Shown: piece by piece, positions 1 through 9,937 of the stretch
Numbering within the stretch: position 1 is the stretch's first letter
Layout: each line of letters begins with the position of its first letter
From: Idiomarina zobellii
GTDB taxonomy: Bacteria; Pseudomonadota; Gammaproteobacteria; Enterobacterales; Alteromonadaceae
Assembly: GCF_900100855.1 (NCBI RefSeq)
Contig: NZ_FNCB01000005.1
Coordinates: 62,001-126,000 of the forward strand
Reading direction: 5' to 3'
DNA: 64,000 nt
Notes under the pieces: model-generated
What the model saw: only the letters and a program-made list of their open reading frames with translations
Database searches by the model: none
What the model was told of the DNA's origin: nothing
Translations under genes and position numbers: made by a program

Positions 1-656
1 TCCTCAGACAGCTCTCTGTCCATTAATGACTGGAACGCGTCCCAGCCAATCTTTATAGCACCAATTATAAGGTATACCGCAATGCCAATGGCGAAGACGC
101 TGTCTGCCCAAAACCATCCCATACTGGTTAGCATAAGAGCGACAATGACGGCCAAATTCAGCAGAATATCAGACTGGTAGTGCAAGTTGTCCGCTTGAAT
201 TGCCTGTGACTGCGTTTGTCGTATAGCAATGCGTTGAATAGTGATAAGAACCGCTGTAATAAGTATGGCGATAATAGAAACAATGATGCCGTAACCAGCT
301 TTCGGAACGTTGCCGCCCTGAATGAGCTGCTGCACACTGTGAAAAACTAGCAACATGCTGGAACCGGCAATAAAGGCACTTTGTGCGAGAGCCGCTAATG
401 ACTCGGCTTTACCGTGACCAAAGCGATGCTCTTCGTCAGCCGGCTGGAGCGCATAGCGAATGGCAAAAAAACTGAAAATAGAAGCGCCGCTGTCGAGAAT
501 GGAGTCTGTTAACGAGGCCAGCATACTGGCAGACTCAGTTTGCAACCAGGCAAACAGTTTTATAGCAATAAGGGTAGCCGCCACAACAACCGATGAAGCA
601 CTGGCTAAACGAACCCAAAAAGAGTAATTTTGCTGATAATTTTTCTGCTTTGGCAC
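1..656 (-). CDS. fieF: Cation diffusion facilitator, FieF-like (partial, C-terminus off window)
   Basis: Inner-membrane divalent metal (Fe2+/Zn2+)/proton antiporter of the CDF family. I translated the reverse strand: 218 codons are visible and the gene runs off the left edge. It shows the FieF signature stretch with RYALQPADEEHRFGHGKAES, a DSILD metal-site motif in an early membrane helix, and the second motif HYQSD. Several hydrophobic segments follow one another as expected for the six-helix core; the cytoplasmic C-terminal domain lies mostly outside the window. The start is a GTG at 656, immediately after an in-frame TAA, so no longer start is possible. No good ribosome-binding site is visible before it. 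Divergent from trmL. Confidence 0.93.
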   Translation of the reverse strand, partial: MPKQKNYQQNYSFWVRLASASSVVVAATLIAIKLFAWLQTESASMLASLTDSILDSGASIFSFFAIRYALQPADEEHRFGHGKAESLAALAQSAFIAGSSMLLVFHSVQQLIQGGNVPKAGYGIIVSIIAILITAVLITIQRIAIRQTQSQAIQADNLHYQSDILLNLAVIVALMLTSMGWFWADSVFAIGIAVYLIIGAIKIGWDAFQSLMDRELSE

Positions 657-726
657 GGCTTAGGCACACATTAAAAAGAAATATTCTGCTATTCTACCGT
701 TTTTCTAAAAGCGATGAAAATGAGCG

Positions 727-1191
727 ATGCTGCATTTAGTTTTATTTGAGCCTGAAATTCCGCCTAATACCGGCAACGTCATACGCTTAGCGGCTAACAC
801 CGGTATGCAACTTCACTTAATTAAGCCGCTGGGTTTTGAACTCGATGAGAAAAAAGTCCGTCGTGCCGGTTTGGACTACCATGACCTTGCTAAAGTTAAC
901 ATTCATGACAACTGGCAGGCTTTTTTGTCTAACGTTGAGTATAACCGTATTTTTGCCTGTACGACGAAAGGACAAACTCGCTATACCGATGTGCAGTATC
1001 AAAAGAACGATGTGTTGTTATTTGGCCCGGAAACTCGCGGTCTGCCAATGTCCGTTCTGGAGACGTTTCCGTCTGAAAATTGGTTGAGATTGCCGATGGC
1101 TGACACCAGCCGAAGCTTAAACCTGTCAAATTCGGTAGCTATTTTCGCCTATGAAGCTTGGCGTCAGCTTAATTTTGCGGGGGCTCGTTAA
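727..1191 (+). CDS. trmL: tRNA (cytidine(34)-2'-O)-methyltransferase TrmL
   Basis: SPOUT-family methyltransferase (154 aa, usual length) that 2'-O-methylates the wobble base of tRNA-Leu isoacceptors using SAM. Family marks are the N-terminal [19 protein letters not shown], the FGPETRGLP segment and the C-terminal knot [16 protein letters not shown]. Divergent from the upstream efflux gene. Its last 23 nt overlap the 3' end of the opposing solute-binding-like gene, a convergent overlap. Confidence 0.95.
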   Translation: MLHLVLFEPEIPPNTGNVIRLAANTGMQLHLIKPLGFELDEKKVRRAGLDYHDLAKVNIHDNWQAFLSNVEYNRIFACTTKGQTRYTDVQYQKNDVLLFGPETRGLPMSVLETFPSENWLRLPMADTSRSLNLSNSVAIFAYEAWRQLNFAGAR

Positions 1192-2482
1192 CGTTACTAA
1201 ACAGGTAATTGTCGAACGCCTGCTTTAACGAACGACCCCGTTGTGTGTCAGGAAAGGCGACAAATAACGGGCTCGGCTCAGCGATTAATTGTTGTTTGTA
1301 GGGTTTTTCCGTCCAGTCTGGCAGGTTATCCCGGTAGTCAACAACGCCGTTTACCCGTTCCATATCCAGCAACGCAAAGCAATCGAGAGAGCTGTCCGCG
1401 CGGTAGAACGGGCGTTGTGTATCGACGAGATCTTCAATGAATCGTGGGCCTGATACACAAATAGGTCCTTCGTTTTCTTCTTCTAACATGAACAAATACA
1501 GGCTGTCGTCATAACCGATGTGGTATTTCGACAGCGTTATGTTTTCAATGTTTTGATTGGCGCGCACCCCTAAAAGTGCATCAGCACGGGCCTCTTGAAT
1601 CATCTGCTTAGCACGTTGCCAACTGGTTACAACCGGGTGTAGTTGAGTTGCCATTTGCGGAAAAACCTGTTTTGCAAATGCCCAAAGTACACCTGTGCCG
1701 TCTGCGTTAGTCAGCCCTTTTTGGACAGGGCCCAAAACAACAATTGGCTTAGATGCATCAAGTGGCTGGGCTGGTTTTTCTGCATACACCCCATAGGCCT
1801 TTTGCAGCTCTTCGATACGACCACTTTCTTTTAGCTTTTGTAACTGGTAAGTCAGCTGCGGAATAAGCCGGGCATGCTCTTCGTTAAGGTAATGAAAACC
1901 TTGTTCGATAGAAAGCCGGTGAGTAATAAAGTTTGGGTTGCTGCTCAGTGAAGACCCCTGGTATTGAAAGTCTGCCATAAAGGCTGCATCTACCCGGCCT
2001 GCTTCAACCAGTTTAACCACTTGCTCTAGGTCTGTCGGGGTTACCACCGATGGAGTCGTTGCGAGCTCACTGACAACTTCAGTAATTGCGTCCATACCGT
2101 TGACGTACGCCAGGCTTTCATAGTTGCCGGGGCGACAGAAGCCACAACGACGGCGGTCAGTCACTGCAATTACGTCGAAAGTAAATAACGGGAAAGGCAC
2201 GCGACGTAATTCACGGCGTTTGTCTTCCAGTGCTGGTGTTCGGCCCAACTCTCCGGCAATAGTACCTTCAGCCGCCAGTTGCTCGCCACGGACACGAGGC
2301 AGCTCAACGTACTCAAGTTGAATACCGAGTTCACGGTAAGCTTCTTCGAGCACTGCCGTGACATAATTGGTAAAGGCACTCTCGTCCGGCGCACGAAAGG
2401 TGAGCTTTTCCTGGGCCATTAAGACCCCTGAAAATAATGCAGTGAGTAGCGTTAACAACGCTGCCCGGACGATGAGTTTCAT
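1169..2482 (-). CDS. Periplasmic solute-binding-protein-like (SBP_bac_3 type) protein
   Basis: 437 aa with a clear N-terminal signal peptide (residues 1-23, ending LMAQ), so predicted periplasmic. The body looks like two amino-acid-type binding-protein lobes in a row: [20 protein letters not shown] and a later segment with [19 protein letters not shown] resemble extracellular solute-binding family 3. A CGFC pair (CxxC) near residue 113 may form a disulfide. No permease or ATPase gene is adjacent, so it is probably a stand-alone sensor-like or enzyme-like relative rather than an ABC importer subunit. Substrate unknown. Overlaps the end of trmL on the opposite strand. Confidence 0.7.
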   Translation of the reverse strand: MKLIVRAALLTLLTALFSGVLMAQEKLTFRAPDESAFTNYVTAVLEEAYRELGIQLEYVELPRVRGEQLAAEGTIAGELGRTPALEDKRRELRRVPFPLFTFDVIAVTDRRRCGFCRPGNYESLAYVNGMDAITEVVSELATTPSVVTPTDLEQVVKLVEAGRVDAAFMADFQYQGSSLSSNPNFITHRLSIEQGFHYLNEEHARLIPQLTYQLQKLKESGRIEELQKAYGVYAEKPAQPLDASKPIVVLGPVQKGLTNADGTGVLWAFAKQVFPQMATQLHPVVTSWQRAKQMIQEARADALLGVRANQNIENITLSKYHIGYDDSLYLFMLEEENEGPICVSGPRFIEDLVDTQRPFYRADSSLDCFALLDMERVNGVVDYRDNLPDWTEKPYKQQLIAEPSPLFVAFPDTQRGRSLKQAFDNYLFSNVNEPPQN

Positions 2483-2630
2483 AAGTTAAAAATAACCTGA
2501 ACGCGAACAACAGCGACCTAGTATAACAGCGAATACTAACTATAATAAATGGAGTATTTACGAACGTTTGTTGACACACACAGTCAGAATCTCTAGCGTT
2601 CCAGACGTTGTTATCCTATCGGAGTTTTTT

Positions 2631-4292
2631 ATGGTCAAATCGTTGTTGTTTTTAGGTACTGTGTTTTCGTTAGCTTTTAGTACCGCACATGCTAACGAAG
2701 ATAGCTACCGTCATGTAATGCTGGCGGGCGGTGGTATGTCTGTGTGTTCGAGTATGGCATCGGATAAATGCGATGACGCCGACTGGATAGACAGAGACAC
2801 CATGCGCACAGACCGTTACCTGAATATTTCTAAGAAATTTCGTTCGAAAGCAACGGCAGAGTCGGTTTGGCCAACTTACCGCGAAGAAACCCGAAAAGAA
2901 GTTATTGATGCATTAGCACTGATTCATGATCGTATTAAGGAAGATATTGTCCCGGAGCGTGTGTTCTTAAGAGAGTTTACGCGTCGCGCCACCCAGCAGC
3001 TGTATAACAGTTTGTCGGATGCTGAGTGGAATCGCATTATTGACTTACTTGAAATGCCGGTGCCGGACAATATGGCCGAGATGGTGAATTTAGAGGATAA
3101 CTTGTCTGGCGAATCGCGTGCTATTTACCGTCAGTTTGTGGGTATGGCTGAAACTGTTTCAGATGATGAGCAGCCCACTATTTACTTTTTAACGTCGTCG
3201 TCGCGTGACCCTTATGCAGAAATTGACTTTTACACCAGCGTATTCGAGCAACTCGGCGCCACAGCGAAATGGCTGCCGCTTGACTCTGCGGTTATAAAAG
3301 CACGCCGTGAAGGCCGCTGTGAAGAATTAGCAGAGATACAAAAAGAGAGTCAGGGCGCTTACGAGCGCGATCGCATTTACCGCGAGGACTACGAAAAACA
3401 AGTCGAGTTTTGTAAAAATCCAGCAGCAACTAAGGACATGTTGGCAGAAGCGGATGCGGTATTTATTAACGATGGCAACGCCAATTATACGCGTTCGACA
3501 TTTGTAAAAAGCAACAACCAAATATCGGATGAACTGAAGCAAATTGTCACTTTAGTTCAGCAAAAAGAGCTGGTCATTGGTGGTGTCGGCGCTGGTGCAG
3601 CAGTAATGACGTCCAAGCCTATGGTATCTAACGGAACAACTGCTGAAGCTATTAAGTCAGGTGCCCTTGCCTCTGATCCGCCACTGCATGGTTGTGACTT
3701 AGACACGACCTGCCCACCTAATACCGGGCCGGATACACTGACGTATCATCCATTAGGTGGTATGAGCCTGTTCCATTTTGCGACCGTTGACTGGGCAATG
3801 TCGGGTAACGGTCGTCACGGTCGTTTGCTAAGGCTGGCCGCTGAAACATCAACGCCACTGTCATTAGGCGTTGATGAAGAAACCTCAATGACCGTGAATT
3901 TAGAATCAGGTGCGTTTGAGATTCATGGTGAGCGCGGTGTGTTCTTTGTTGAAAATGCTCAGTCAACCGACAGCGCAGTGGCAGGAACCTTTCATTACCT
4001 AGTGGCTGGCGCTTCGGGTGTGATTTCACCCTTTGGTCTGCAAACGGCTGAATTTGCAGAAAGTGACGACGTTGTGCAAACCGCTCCAACGACAAACTTT
4101 CTGACAGATCGGGGCTTAATCGATTCTATGCGTATTCTGTGTGGAGAGCGCAACCAAGTCAGCTTATTAAATAAGAGTTACCGACTGGTTGCGCAAAAAA
4201 GTGAGTCGAGCCGTGTTCAGGCTGCAGGCGGAGAATGCCAGATAGTGAACGGTAGCATCGGCATCGCCTACCAGCCTGAAGAGAAGCTCTAA
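2631..4292 (+). CDS. Secreted cyanophycinase-like (peptidase S51 family) protein lacking the serine nucleophile
   Basis: 553 aa from the ATG at 2631, which follows a GGAG-type ribosome-binding site; an upstream in-frame start at 2568 would bury the signal peptide [21 protein letters not shown]. The fold resembles cyanophycinase/dipeptidase [14 protein letters not shown], then [13 protein letters not shown], then [10 protein letters not shown] at residues 317-326, then a [14 protein letters not shown] block. In active S51 enzymes the third block reads GGTSAGA with serine as nucleophile; here that position (residue 320) is Gly, codon GGC. Either the protein is a non-catalytic binder or it uses other chemistry. 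Its 3' end overlaps pyrE by four bases, convergent. Confidence 0.72.
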   Translation: MVKSLLFLGTVFSLAFSTAHANEDSYRHVMLAGGGMSVCSSMASDKCDDADWIDRDTMRTDRYLNISKKFRSKATAESVWPTYREETRKEVIDALALIHDRIKEDIVPERVFLREFTRRATQQLYNSLSDAEWNRIIDLLEMPVPDNMAEMVNLEDNLSGESRAIYRQFVGMAETVSDDEQPTIYFLTSSSRDPYAEIDFYTSVFEQLGATAKWLPLDSAVIKARREGRCEELAEIQKESQGAYERDRIYREDYEKQVEFCKNPAATKDMLAEADAVFINDGNANYTRSTFVKSNNQISDELKQIVTLVQQKELVIGGVGAGAAVMTSKPMVSNGTTAEAIKSGALASDPPLHGCDLDTTCPPNTGPDTLTYHPLGGMSLFHFATVDWAMSGNGRHGRLLRLAAETSTPLSLGVDEETSMTVNLESGAFEIHGERGVFFVENAQSTDSAVAGTFHYLVAGASGVISPFGLQTAEFAESDDVVQTAPTTNFLTDRGLIDSMRILCGERNQVSLLNKSYRLVAQKSESSRVQAAGGECQIVNGSIGIAYQPEEKL

Positions 4293-4933
4293 GCGACGCC
4301 GAACTCGGCGCGATAAGCTTCAACTTTGGGAAGATATTCTTTAAAGGTGTCGTCATCTTTCAAAAAGGTGATGACATCGTTCAGGCTGACAATGCTAACC
4401 ACTTTTGCACCAAAGTCGCGTTCAACTTCCTGAATAGCCGAAAGCTCGCCTTTGCCTTTTTCCTGACGGTCCAACGCAATCAATACACCCGATAGCTCAG
4501 CGCCATTGGCTTGAACAATGTCCATTGCCTCGCGAATAGCTGTGCCAGCGGTAATAACGTCGTCAACCAGCATTACTTTGCCTTCCAGTGCAGAGCCCAC
4601 CAAGTTACCGCCTTCACCGTGATCTTTCTTTTCCTTACGGTTAAAGCAGTAAGGTGTGTCTTGGTTGTGTTGATCGTAAAGCGCAACAGCAGTTGCCGTG
4701 GCAATAGGAATGCCCTTATAAGCTGGGCCAAATAAAACGTCAAAGTCGATACCTGAGTCGACCAGAGCCTCTGCGTAAAAGCGACCTAAGCGAGCCAAGT
4801 CGGAACCTTTATTAAAAAGCCCGGCGTTAAAAAAGTAAGGGCTGGTGCGACCCGACTTTAATGTAAATTCGCCAAACTTAAGAACACCACGCTCAATCGC
4901 AAATTCAATAAACTCTTTTTGATACGCTTTCAT
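4289..4933 (-). CDS. pyrE: Orotate phosphoribosyltransferase
   Basis: Converts orotate and PRPP to OMP in pyrimidine synthesis. 214 aa, the usual length. The PRPP-binding loop [13 protein letters not shown] and the flexible loop with [12 protein letters not shown] are both present. Lies 28 nt downstream of rph on the same strand, the arrangement known from enterobacteria, where rph and pyrE are co-transcribed. Confidence 0.97.
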   Translation of the reverse strand: MKAYQKEFIEFAIERGVLKFGEFTLKSGRTSPYFFNAGLFNKGSDLARLGRFYAEALVDSGIDFDVLFGPAYKGIPIATATAVALYDQHNQDTPYCFNRKEKKDHGEGGNLVGSALEGKVMLVDDVITAGTAIREAMDIVQANGAELSGVLIALDRQEKGKGELSAIQEVERDFGAKVVSIVSLNDVITFLKDDDTFKEYLPKVEAYRAEFGVA

Positions 4934-4961
4934 TCGTTAACTTCCTGAACTATTACTGACA

Positions 4962-5675
4962 CTAGGCTAAAGCTTTTTTCTGAATATCGATAAGCTCGCG
5001 GATGCTATGGCGCGCCATATCGACCAGACTGTTCATTTCGTCGAAACTGAAGGCTTCGCCTTCTGCAGTGCCCTGAATTTCGATGAATTTGCCGGCTTCA
5101 GTCATAACAATATTCATGTCGGTGTCGGCTTTTGAGTCTTCAACGTATTCTAAGTCGCTGACCGGGTCGCCATCTAAAATGCCCACCGAAATAGCCGCAA
5201 CCATTTCTTTGAGTGGGTTCACCTTAACCATGCCTTGCGCACGCATCCAGTTCAGAGCGTCAACTAAGGCAACACAAGCGCCGGTGATAGAGGCCGTGCG
5301 TGTACCACCGTCAGCCTGAATAACGTCACAGTCGACCGTAATCGTATTCTCGCCCAGCGCCGCTAAGTCGACGCAAGTTCGCAATGAGCGGCCAATAAGA
5401 CGTTGGATTTCCAAAGTGCGTCCACCTTGCTTACCACGCGATGCTTCACGCTGAGAGCGGGTATGTGTGGCACGCGGTAACATGCTGTACTCGGCTGTGA
5501 CCCAACCCTGACCTTTGCCTTTTAAAAAGCGGGGAACGCCTTTCTCAACAGAGGCGTTGCAAAGAACTTTGGTTTCACCAAACTCAATTAATACTGAGCC
5601 TTCAGCGTGTTTAGTGAAGTTGCGGGTAATGGTTACCGGTCGAATTTGTTGTGCCGTACGGCCACTTGGACGCAT
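4962..5675 (-). CDS. rph: Ribonuclease PH
   Basis: Phosphorolytic 3'-5' exoribonuclease that trims tRNA 3' ends. 237 aa from the ATG at 5675, preceded by AAAGGAGATGAC, a strong ribosome-binding site; a longer in-frame start at 5768 is not needed. It shows [20 protein letters not shown] at the N-terminus, the [21 protein letters not shown] block and the [19 protein letters not shown] catalytic region. Forms an operon with pyrE. Confidence 0.97.
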   Translation of the reverse strand: MRPSGRTAQQIRPVTITRNFTKHAEGSVLIEFGETKVLCNASVEKGVPRFLKGKGQGWVTAEYSMLPRATHTRSQREASRGKQGGRTLEIQRLIGRSLRTCVDLAALGENTITVDCDVIQADGGTRTASITGACVALVDALNWMRAQGMVKVNPLKEMVAAISVGILDGDPVSDLEYVEDSKADTDMNIVMTEAGKFIEIQGTAEGEAFSFDEMNSLVDMARHSIRELIDIQKKALA

Positions 5676-5811
5676 GTCATCTCCTTTTTGAGTGAATGTC
5701 GCTGTGTAAGAAATTGAACGCAATTGTAGCAGAATTGCACGATTAATGGATCGCGATTCCGTCGACAACGTATTACACTAGACGTAGCAAAATAAATGGA
5801 CGGGAGGCGGT

Positions 5812-6399
5812 ATGTCGCGTTCAGGTGATGAAGAATTTGAGCTGTTTCGTCAGGAAATGACGGACGTAACGCCGTTAGCCGGTGAGGAAGTCGCTGACAT
5901 TAAGCAGGCTTTTGAGCCAACATTGGCGCAAAAAGAGCGGCGTCGGGCAGCAGAAGCTGAAGAAGAGGAAAATGCTAACTTTCTGTCGACCGAGTATGTC
6001 GATTTAGTGGAGCCGGATGAAGCTATCGAGTTTCACCGCGACGGGGTGCAAGCCGGTGTGTTTAAGCGCTTGAAGCAAGGCCGCTACACTATGGAAGCGA
6101 GCCTGAACTTGCATCATCACTCGTTAGTGGAGGCGCGCACTGCATTGTTTAATTTTGTGCAGGACTGTCATGCTGCTGGTGTACGAACGGCTTTGGTGAT
6201 TCACGGCATGGGTAAGCATTCGAAACCACACCCGGCGCTGATAAAAAGCTATGTGAATAAATGGCTGCGAGAATTGCCGCCGGTACTGGCGTTTCATAGC
6301 GCGCAACGGGCACACGGCGGCCGTGGGGCCGTGTATATTATGATGAAGAAAAACGCCGAACAGAAACAGAAAAACCGCGAAAAGCATGCGAAAAAATAA
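5812..6399 (+). CDS. smrA: Smr-domain endonuclease SmrA
   Basis: 195 aa. N-terminal acidic/charged region, then a segment LEPDEAIEFHRDGVQ-like (here VEPDEAIEFHRDGVQAGV) typical of SmrA, then the Smr domain with SLNLHHHSLVEAR and the VIHGMGKHSKPHP loop, ending in AHGGRGAVYIMMKK and a basic tail. The usual D-L-H-G of Smr is N-L-H-H here, as in E. coli YdaL-type proteins (NL). Smr domains act as nicking or RNA endonucleases, in some proteins on mRNA at collided ribosomes. Ends 9 nt before yicC, so likely the same transcript. Confidence 0.88.
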   Translation: MSRSGDEEFELFRQEMTDVTPLAGEEVADIKQAFEPTLAQKERRRAAEAEEEENANFLSTEYVDLVEPDEAIEFHRDGVQAGVFKRLKQGRYTMEASLNLHHHSLVEARTALFNFVQDCHAAGVRTALVIHGMGKHSKPHPALIKSYVNKWLRELPPVLAFHSAQRAHGGRGAVYIMMKKNAEQKQKNREKHAKK

Positions 6400-6408
6400 G
6401 GAAATATA

Positions 6409-7272
6409 ATGATTCAAAGTATGACGGGCTACGCTCGCCACGAACAAAAAGCCGACTGGGGCACCGCAACATGGGAAGTCCGCTCGGTAAACCAGCGGTA
6501 TTTAGAAACCTTCTTTCGTTTGCCGGAAAACTTTCGTTCGCTGGAAAACGCACTGCGCGATAAATTTCGGAAAAATTTGCAGCGCGGCAAGGTTGAATGC
6601 AAGTTATATGTGCATATGGATGAAACGCGTCAAAGCGAGTTGTCTATCAATGAAGAGCTTGCGAAAAGCGTTATTGCCAGCGCTAAGTGGGTCAGTCAGC
6701 ACTCAGCAGCAGGCCAGTTAAACCCAATTGATGTATTGAAATGGCCGGGTGTGGTGAACGCGGACGAGCAAGACACCGACGCTTTGCAAAAAGAAGTGTT
6801 AAAAGCCCTTGATGCGACTATTGCAGAGTTCATAGAAAATCGTAAAAGCGAAGGCTCGGCTATTGATAAAATGCTGCAAGAGCGTCTGGATGGTGTTAGC
6901 AAACAAGTCGCCTTTGTTCGCGAACGTATGCCAGAAGTGCTCCAGTGGCAACGTGAGCGCTTACTAACCCGCTTCGAAGAAGCTAAAATTGAACTTGACC
7001 CGCAACGCGTTGAGCAGGAAATGATTATGCTGGCGCAAAAAGTCGACGTTGCCGAAGAGCTAGACCGACTGGATGCCCACGTAGAAGAAGCCCGAAAAAT
7101 ACTGAAAAAAGGTGGCCCTTGCGGACGGCGTCTGGACTTTATGATGCAAGAGTTCAACCGCGAAGCAAACACCCTGGCCTCTAAGTCTATTAACGCCGAT
7201 ATCACCGCCGCCGCAGTGGAGCTAAAGGTCTTGATAGAGCAGATGAGGGAGCAGATCCAGAATATCGAATGA
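6409..7272 (+). CDS. yicC: YicC-family endoribonuclease
   Basis: 287 aa, full length. N-terminal MIQSMTGYARHE and the C-terminal DUF1732 region GGPCGRRLDFMMQEFNREANTL are diagnostic. The family is an RNA endonuclease implicated in sRNA decay. The last codons (ending QNIE and TGA) form the attachment core of the downstream genomic island, and the 3' end is intact because the island restores the reading frame. Confidence 0.96.
   Translation: MIQSMTGYARHEQKADWGTATWEVRSVNQRYLETFFRLPENFRSLENALRDKFRKNLQRGKVECKLYVHMDETRQSELSINEELAKSVIASAKWVSQHSAAGQLNPIDVLKWPGVVNADEQDTDALQKEVLKALDATIAEFIENRKSEGSAIDKMLQERLDGVSKQVAFVRERMPEVLQWQRERLLTRFEEAKIELDPQRVEQEMIMLAQKVDVAEELDRLDAHVEEARKILKKGGPCGRRLDFMMQEFNREANTLASKSINADITAAAVELKVLIEQMREQIQNIE
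7253..7272 (+). repeat. Attachment core, left copy, within the yicC 3' end
   Basis: AGATCCAGAATATCGAATGA. A second copy at 21985-22004 (AGATCCAGAACATCGAGTAA) matches at 17 of 20 positions. Both encode the same tail I-Q-N-I-E-stop; all three differences are synonymous or stop-for-stop. This marks the left junction of an element integrated by site-specific recombination at the end of yicC. Confidence 0.85.
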
Positions 7273-7379
7273 TATTCGCCTTATTTCATTTTCATTCATA
7301 AAGCCTTTATATGTAAGGGTTTTGGCTGAGTGGTTTTTCGTTATAGTTCGTTATTTTTCGTCCTGAATCAGTTTTAATT

Positions 7380-7431
7380 GGTGGGTAATGTGGTGGGTGT
7401 GCTAGTATCCTAATAACTTTAAGTGGTGGGT
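7380..7431 (+). repeat. Integrase arm-type sites, left end of island 1
   Basis: GGTGGGT at 7380-7386 and 7392-7398 (12-bp period) and again at 7425-7431. The same pair-plus-single pattern, with the same 45-bp offset from first to last, stands before the second integrase (22113-22164), and a pair occurs at the right end of this island (21892-21910). Confidence 0.7.
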
Positions 7432-7461
7432 AACTAAAAATTTCCTTGAGGAATTAGCACA

Positions 7462-8715
7462 ATGGGTAATTTCAAAGATACGCAGCTAAAGGCGCTAGCT
7501 AAGAAGAAGATTGGGCGTCACCACGATGGTGATGGCTTATATTTTGTTGTTCCGAAGTCGGTGAGAAAGAATGAAGATGGAAGTGGCAAAGTAGAGGCGC
7601 CAGGAAAGCCATACTGGATGCTTCGGTTCACTTACAATAAAAAGCGTCATGAGATGACGCTTGGTCGTTACCCTGACTTATCGGCTGCTGAGGCCAGACT
7701 GGAAGCTGCTCTTAAGAAGCGGCAGGTTAGAGAGGGTCAAAATCCGATCGCTCTAAAGAAACGTGCTGAAGAAGAGGAAATTAAAACGGTTAATGACCTG
7801 TTCAAGGATTGGCACGAAGAAAATAAAAGCCGCTTGAAGCATTGGAAAATTCCCGAGAGGGTCTATAAAAAGGATATCTCACCTCATATTGGAGCACTAA
7901 ACGTTGACCAAGTTACTGCCCGTGATATCCGCCGAGTAATTAAGACAATCAATGACTCTGGGCGTCCGACTATCTCAAACGATGCACTCTTGTACTGTAA
8001 GCAACTATTCAACCACGGCATCAAGATCGATGTGTTAGGAGCTAATCCAGCGAGTGCATTCCAAGTGACAGACGCCGGAGGAATCGAGAAGAGCCGAGAT
8101 AGAGCATTGACGCTAGAGGAAGTTAGGTTAGCTTTTAAGACCTTCCGCGAGAATCAGCACATCTTTACCCGCGACAATTACTTGGCGTGTGCTTTGTTGG
8201 TCTTGTTGGGAGTTCGTAAGTCCGAGTTATGTGAAGCTAGGTGGAATGAATTTGATCTGGATAAGGCGGTCTGGGAGCTACCTAAAGAGAGAAGTAAGTC
8301 GGGGGTAGGTCTAACCATTCCCTTACCAGATCTGGCCTTAGAAATGTTTACAGAGCTTAAGACGCGCTCGGCAGGCTCTGAATACGTTTTGCCAAGCAGA
8401 AGACAGGCTAAACGGCCACATATGGGGCCTGACACTCTTAATCGTGCGATTGGAAAGATGTTTGGTTATGAGCCAGGCAAAAATACCAATCCTCCTAATC
8501 TGATGGGCGATATGGAGTACTTCAGAGTGCATGATTTACGCAGGACATGCCGAACACTCTTGGCTAGTATTGGAGTGCCTGGGCACGTTGCTGAACGGTG
8601 CCTCAACCATAAACTCAAAGGAGTTGAAGGCATCTATGATAGACATGACTATTTTGGTGAGCGGAAGCAAGCACTATCGGACTTGTCGAAACATTTAGAA
8701 TCGATACTAATTTAG
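7462..8715 (+). CDS. Tyrosine integrase of island 1 (P4 type, DUF4102 N-terminus)
   Basis: 417 aa site-specific recombinase. N-terminal DUF4102-like arm-binding domain (roughly residues 1-95, with GLYFVVPK and EMTLGRYPDLSAAEAR), core-binding middle part, and a catalytic domain with R252 (LLGVRKSEL), H357-x-x-R360 (HDLRRT), H383 (CLNHKLKGV) and nucleophile Y392 (GIYDRHDY). Start ATG follows TTGAGGAA. About 190 bp from the yicC attachment core, as expected for the element's own integrase. Clearly paralogous to the integrase at 22201. Confidence 0.95.
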   Translation: MGNFKDTQLKALAKKKIGRHHDGDGLYFVVPKSVRKNEDGSGKVEAPGKPYWMLRFTYNKKRHEMTLGRYPDLSAAEARLEAALKKRQVREGQNPIALKKRAEEEEIKTVNDLFKDWHEENKSRLKHWKIPERVYKKDISPHIGALNVDQVTARDIRRVIKTINDSGRPTISNDALLYCKQLFNHGIKIDVLGANPASAFQVTDAGGIEKSRDRALTLEEVRLAFKTFRENQHIFTRDNYLACALLVLLGVRKSELCEARWNEFDLDKAVWELPKERSKSGVGLTIPLPDLALEMFTELKTRSAGSEYVLPSRRQAKRPHMGPDTLNRAIGKMFGYEPGKNTNPPNLMGDMEYFRVHDLRRTCRTLLASIGVPGHVAERCLNHKLKGVEGIYDRHDYFGERKQALSDLSKHLESILI

Positions 8716-8765
8716 AGTATAGCTAGGCATATTTTTGCCTAGCTAGAGACTTTAGATCTTTTCGA

Positions 8766-9881
8766 TTATTTTAACAGCCGTTCCAAATCGATCTTTTCTA
8801 AGCTCTTGTGAATATGAGCTTTTGACTCATCTTGATTCATTCCCTCTGGAAAAGTGATTGTATCTTCTCCAAATATGGCGCGCAGCATGTTGGCAACTTC
8901 GGTTACCCATGTGGGTGATGACATTTTAAAGATTTTACCGTCGATAGCCTCAGCTTTTTGCTCAATGTTACTTCGCTCACCGATTCTGTCGACAATTATA
9001 AATGTGCTCATATCAACGGTCCCGCCATCAATTTCCATTTTGCGGCTATAGCGCGAGACCTTATCCAGTGAAATTTCAGTATTCCCCCTGCCGATAAATC
9101 CTATATCAACCCTGACGCCTTTATCTTTGTATACTAACGTTGCGTCGGATTCTCGTTCTCCCTCATCTTGAGAGGATAGCCAGAATGAAGGGGAGTCTTT
9201 GATATCAGAATCAGAGCTAGTTAATTCAAATCCCATTATTTGGAATAAGCTGCCAAGTATCAACTTTTCAAAAGCCTTACCATTAACTGACTTTTCAGAG
9301 CCTCGAATAGTTAAAGTTGCTGCGCCAATGGTGTTCATTAACGCTAAAAAGTGCTCCGTGCTAAAGTCGACTTGGTATTTAGCTTTATCTTCACCAACGT
9401 ATGTGATGGTCGTATTAATGTCTCCTAATTCCTTCGAAAGGTCCTCATTTATTCTTTTGTACTCTTCGAGATATGAACTGGTGGCGTTGCCAACATCGTC
9501 TCTTAAAGCATTCTGGGAGAGCTTGCCATTCATTCCGTATAGCCAACGCAATACTACGGTTTGCTTATCTGTAAACGTCTTCGGTTTGACCTCAAATTGT
9601 TTTTTCGCTGCTTCTGCTGCTGCAGTGATTATTTCATCTGCGGATAACCCTTTTGCAGCAAGTTCGATATAGAGCTTGATGGTTTGAACATATGCTTTGT
9701 TGAGGCGAGTCCTCGTTCGTCCTTCAGTGAAGTCACGGATATTCTCACCAAGTAAAACTGCTCTAATGGCCTCTTTAAACGGCTCCTGGCCTATTACCCC
9801 TATAATTTGCTGTTTAGTGATTGTTGACAAGTCAGCCAGTGTGCTGGGAATGTCGTGCGGCTCTAAAGTTCCTTTTGTCAA
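8766..9881 (-). CDS. Probable type II restriction endonuclease (CfrBI-like?)
   Basis: 371 aa, unrelated to housekeeping families I recognise, but directly downstream and co-oriented with a DNA methyltransferase (57-nt gap), the usual restriction-modification layout. The stretch SDATLVYKDKGVRVDIGFIG followed by GRGNTEISLDK resembles the core of a PD-(D/E)xK-like nuclease, but I cannot place catalytic residues firmly. Overall I am reminded of the CfrBI restriction family; this is from memory and uncertain. Start is TTG at 9881 with GGAG seven bases upstream; that site lies inside a perfect stem-loop (see 9883-9926). A+T-rich compared with the core genes. Confidence 0.7.
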   Translation of the reverse strand: MTKGTLEPHDIPSTLADLSTITKQQIIGVIGQEPFKEAIRAVLLGENIRDFTEGRTRTRLNKAYVQTIKLYIELAAKGLSADEIITAAAEAAKKQFEVKPKTFTDKQTVVLRWLYGMNGKLSQNALRDDVGNATSSYLEEYKRINEDLSKELGDINTTITYVGEDKAKYQVDFSTEHFLALMNTIGAATLTIRGSEKSVNGKAFEKLILGSLFQIMGFELTSSDSDIKDSPSFWLSSQDEGERESDATLVYKDKGVRVDIGFIGRGNTEISLDKVSRYSRKMEIDGGTVDMSTFIIVDRIGERSNIEQKAEAIDGKIFKMSSPTWVTEVANMLRAIFGEDTITFPEGMNQDESKAHIHKSLEKIDLERLLK

Positions 9882-9882
9882 A

Positions 9883-9926
9883 GCAATACTCCAAGTAATG
9901 TTCTTTTATGATAACTGGAGTATTGC
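9883..9926 (-). promoter_or_regulatory. Stem-loop sequestering the restriction-gene ribosome-binding site
   Basis: Perfect 11-bp inverted repeat, GCAATACTCCA and TGGAGTATTGC with a 22-nt loop, filling most of the 57-nt gap between methyltransferase and endonuclease. In the transcript the second arm contains the GGAG ribosome-binding site and ends one base before the TTG start. It could delay or limit translation of the endonuclease, or serve as a DNA operator. Confidence 0.65.
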
Positions 9927-9937
9927 AAGGGGAGCTA

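Noticed and set aside
6696-7205. 169-codon reverse open frame rich in Ser
   Set aside because: Antisense shadow of yicC.
7253-7272. tRNA gene as island target
   Set aside because: No cloverleaf found; the core is the coding 3' end of yicC.
9199-9672. 157-codon forward open frame
   Set aside because: Lies fully antisense to the restriction endonuclease gene and has no independent support.
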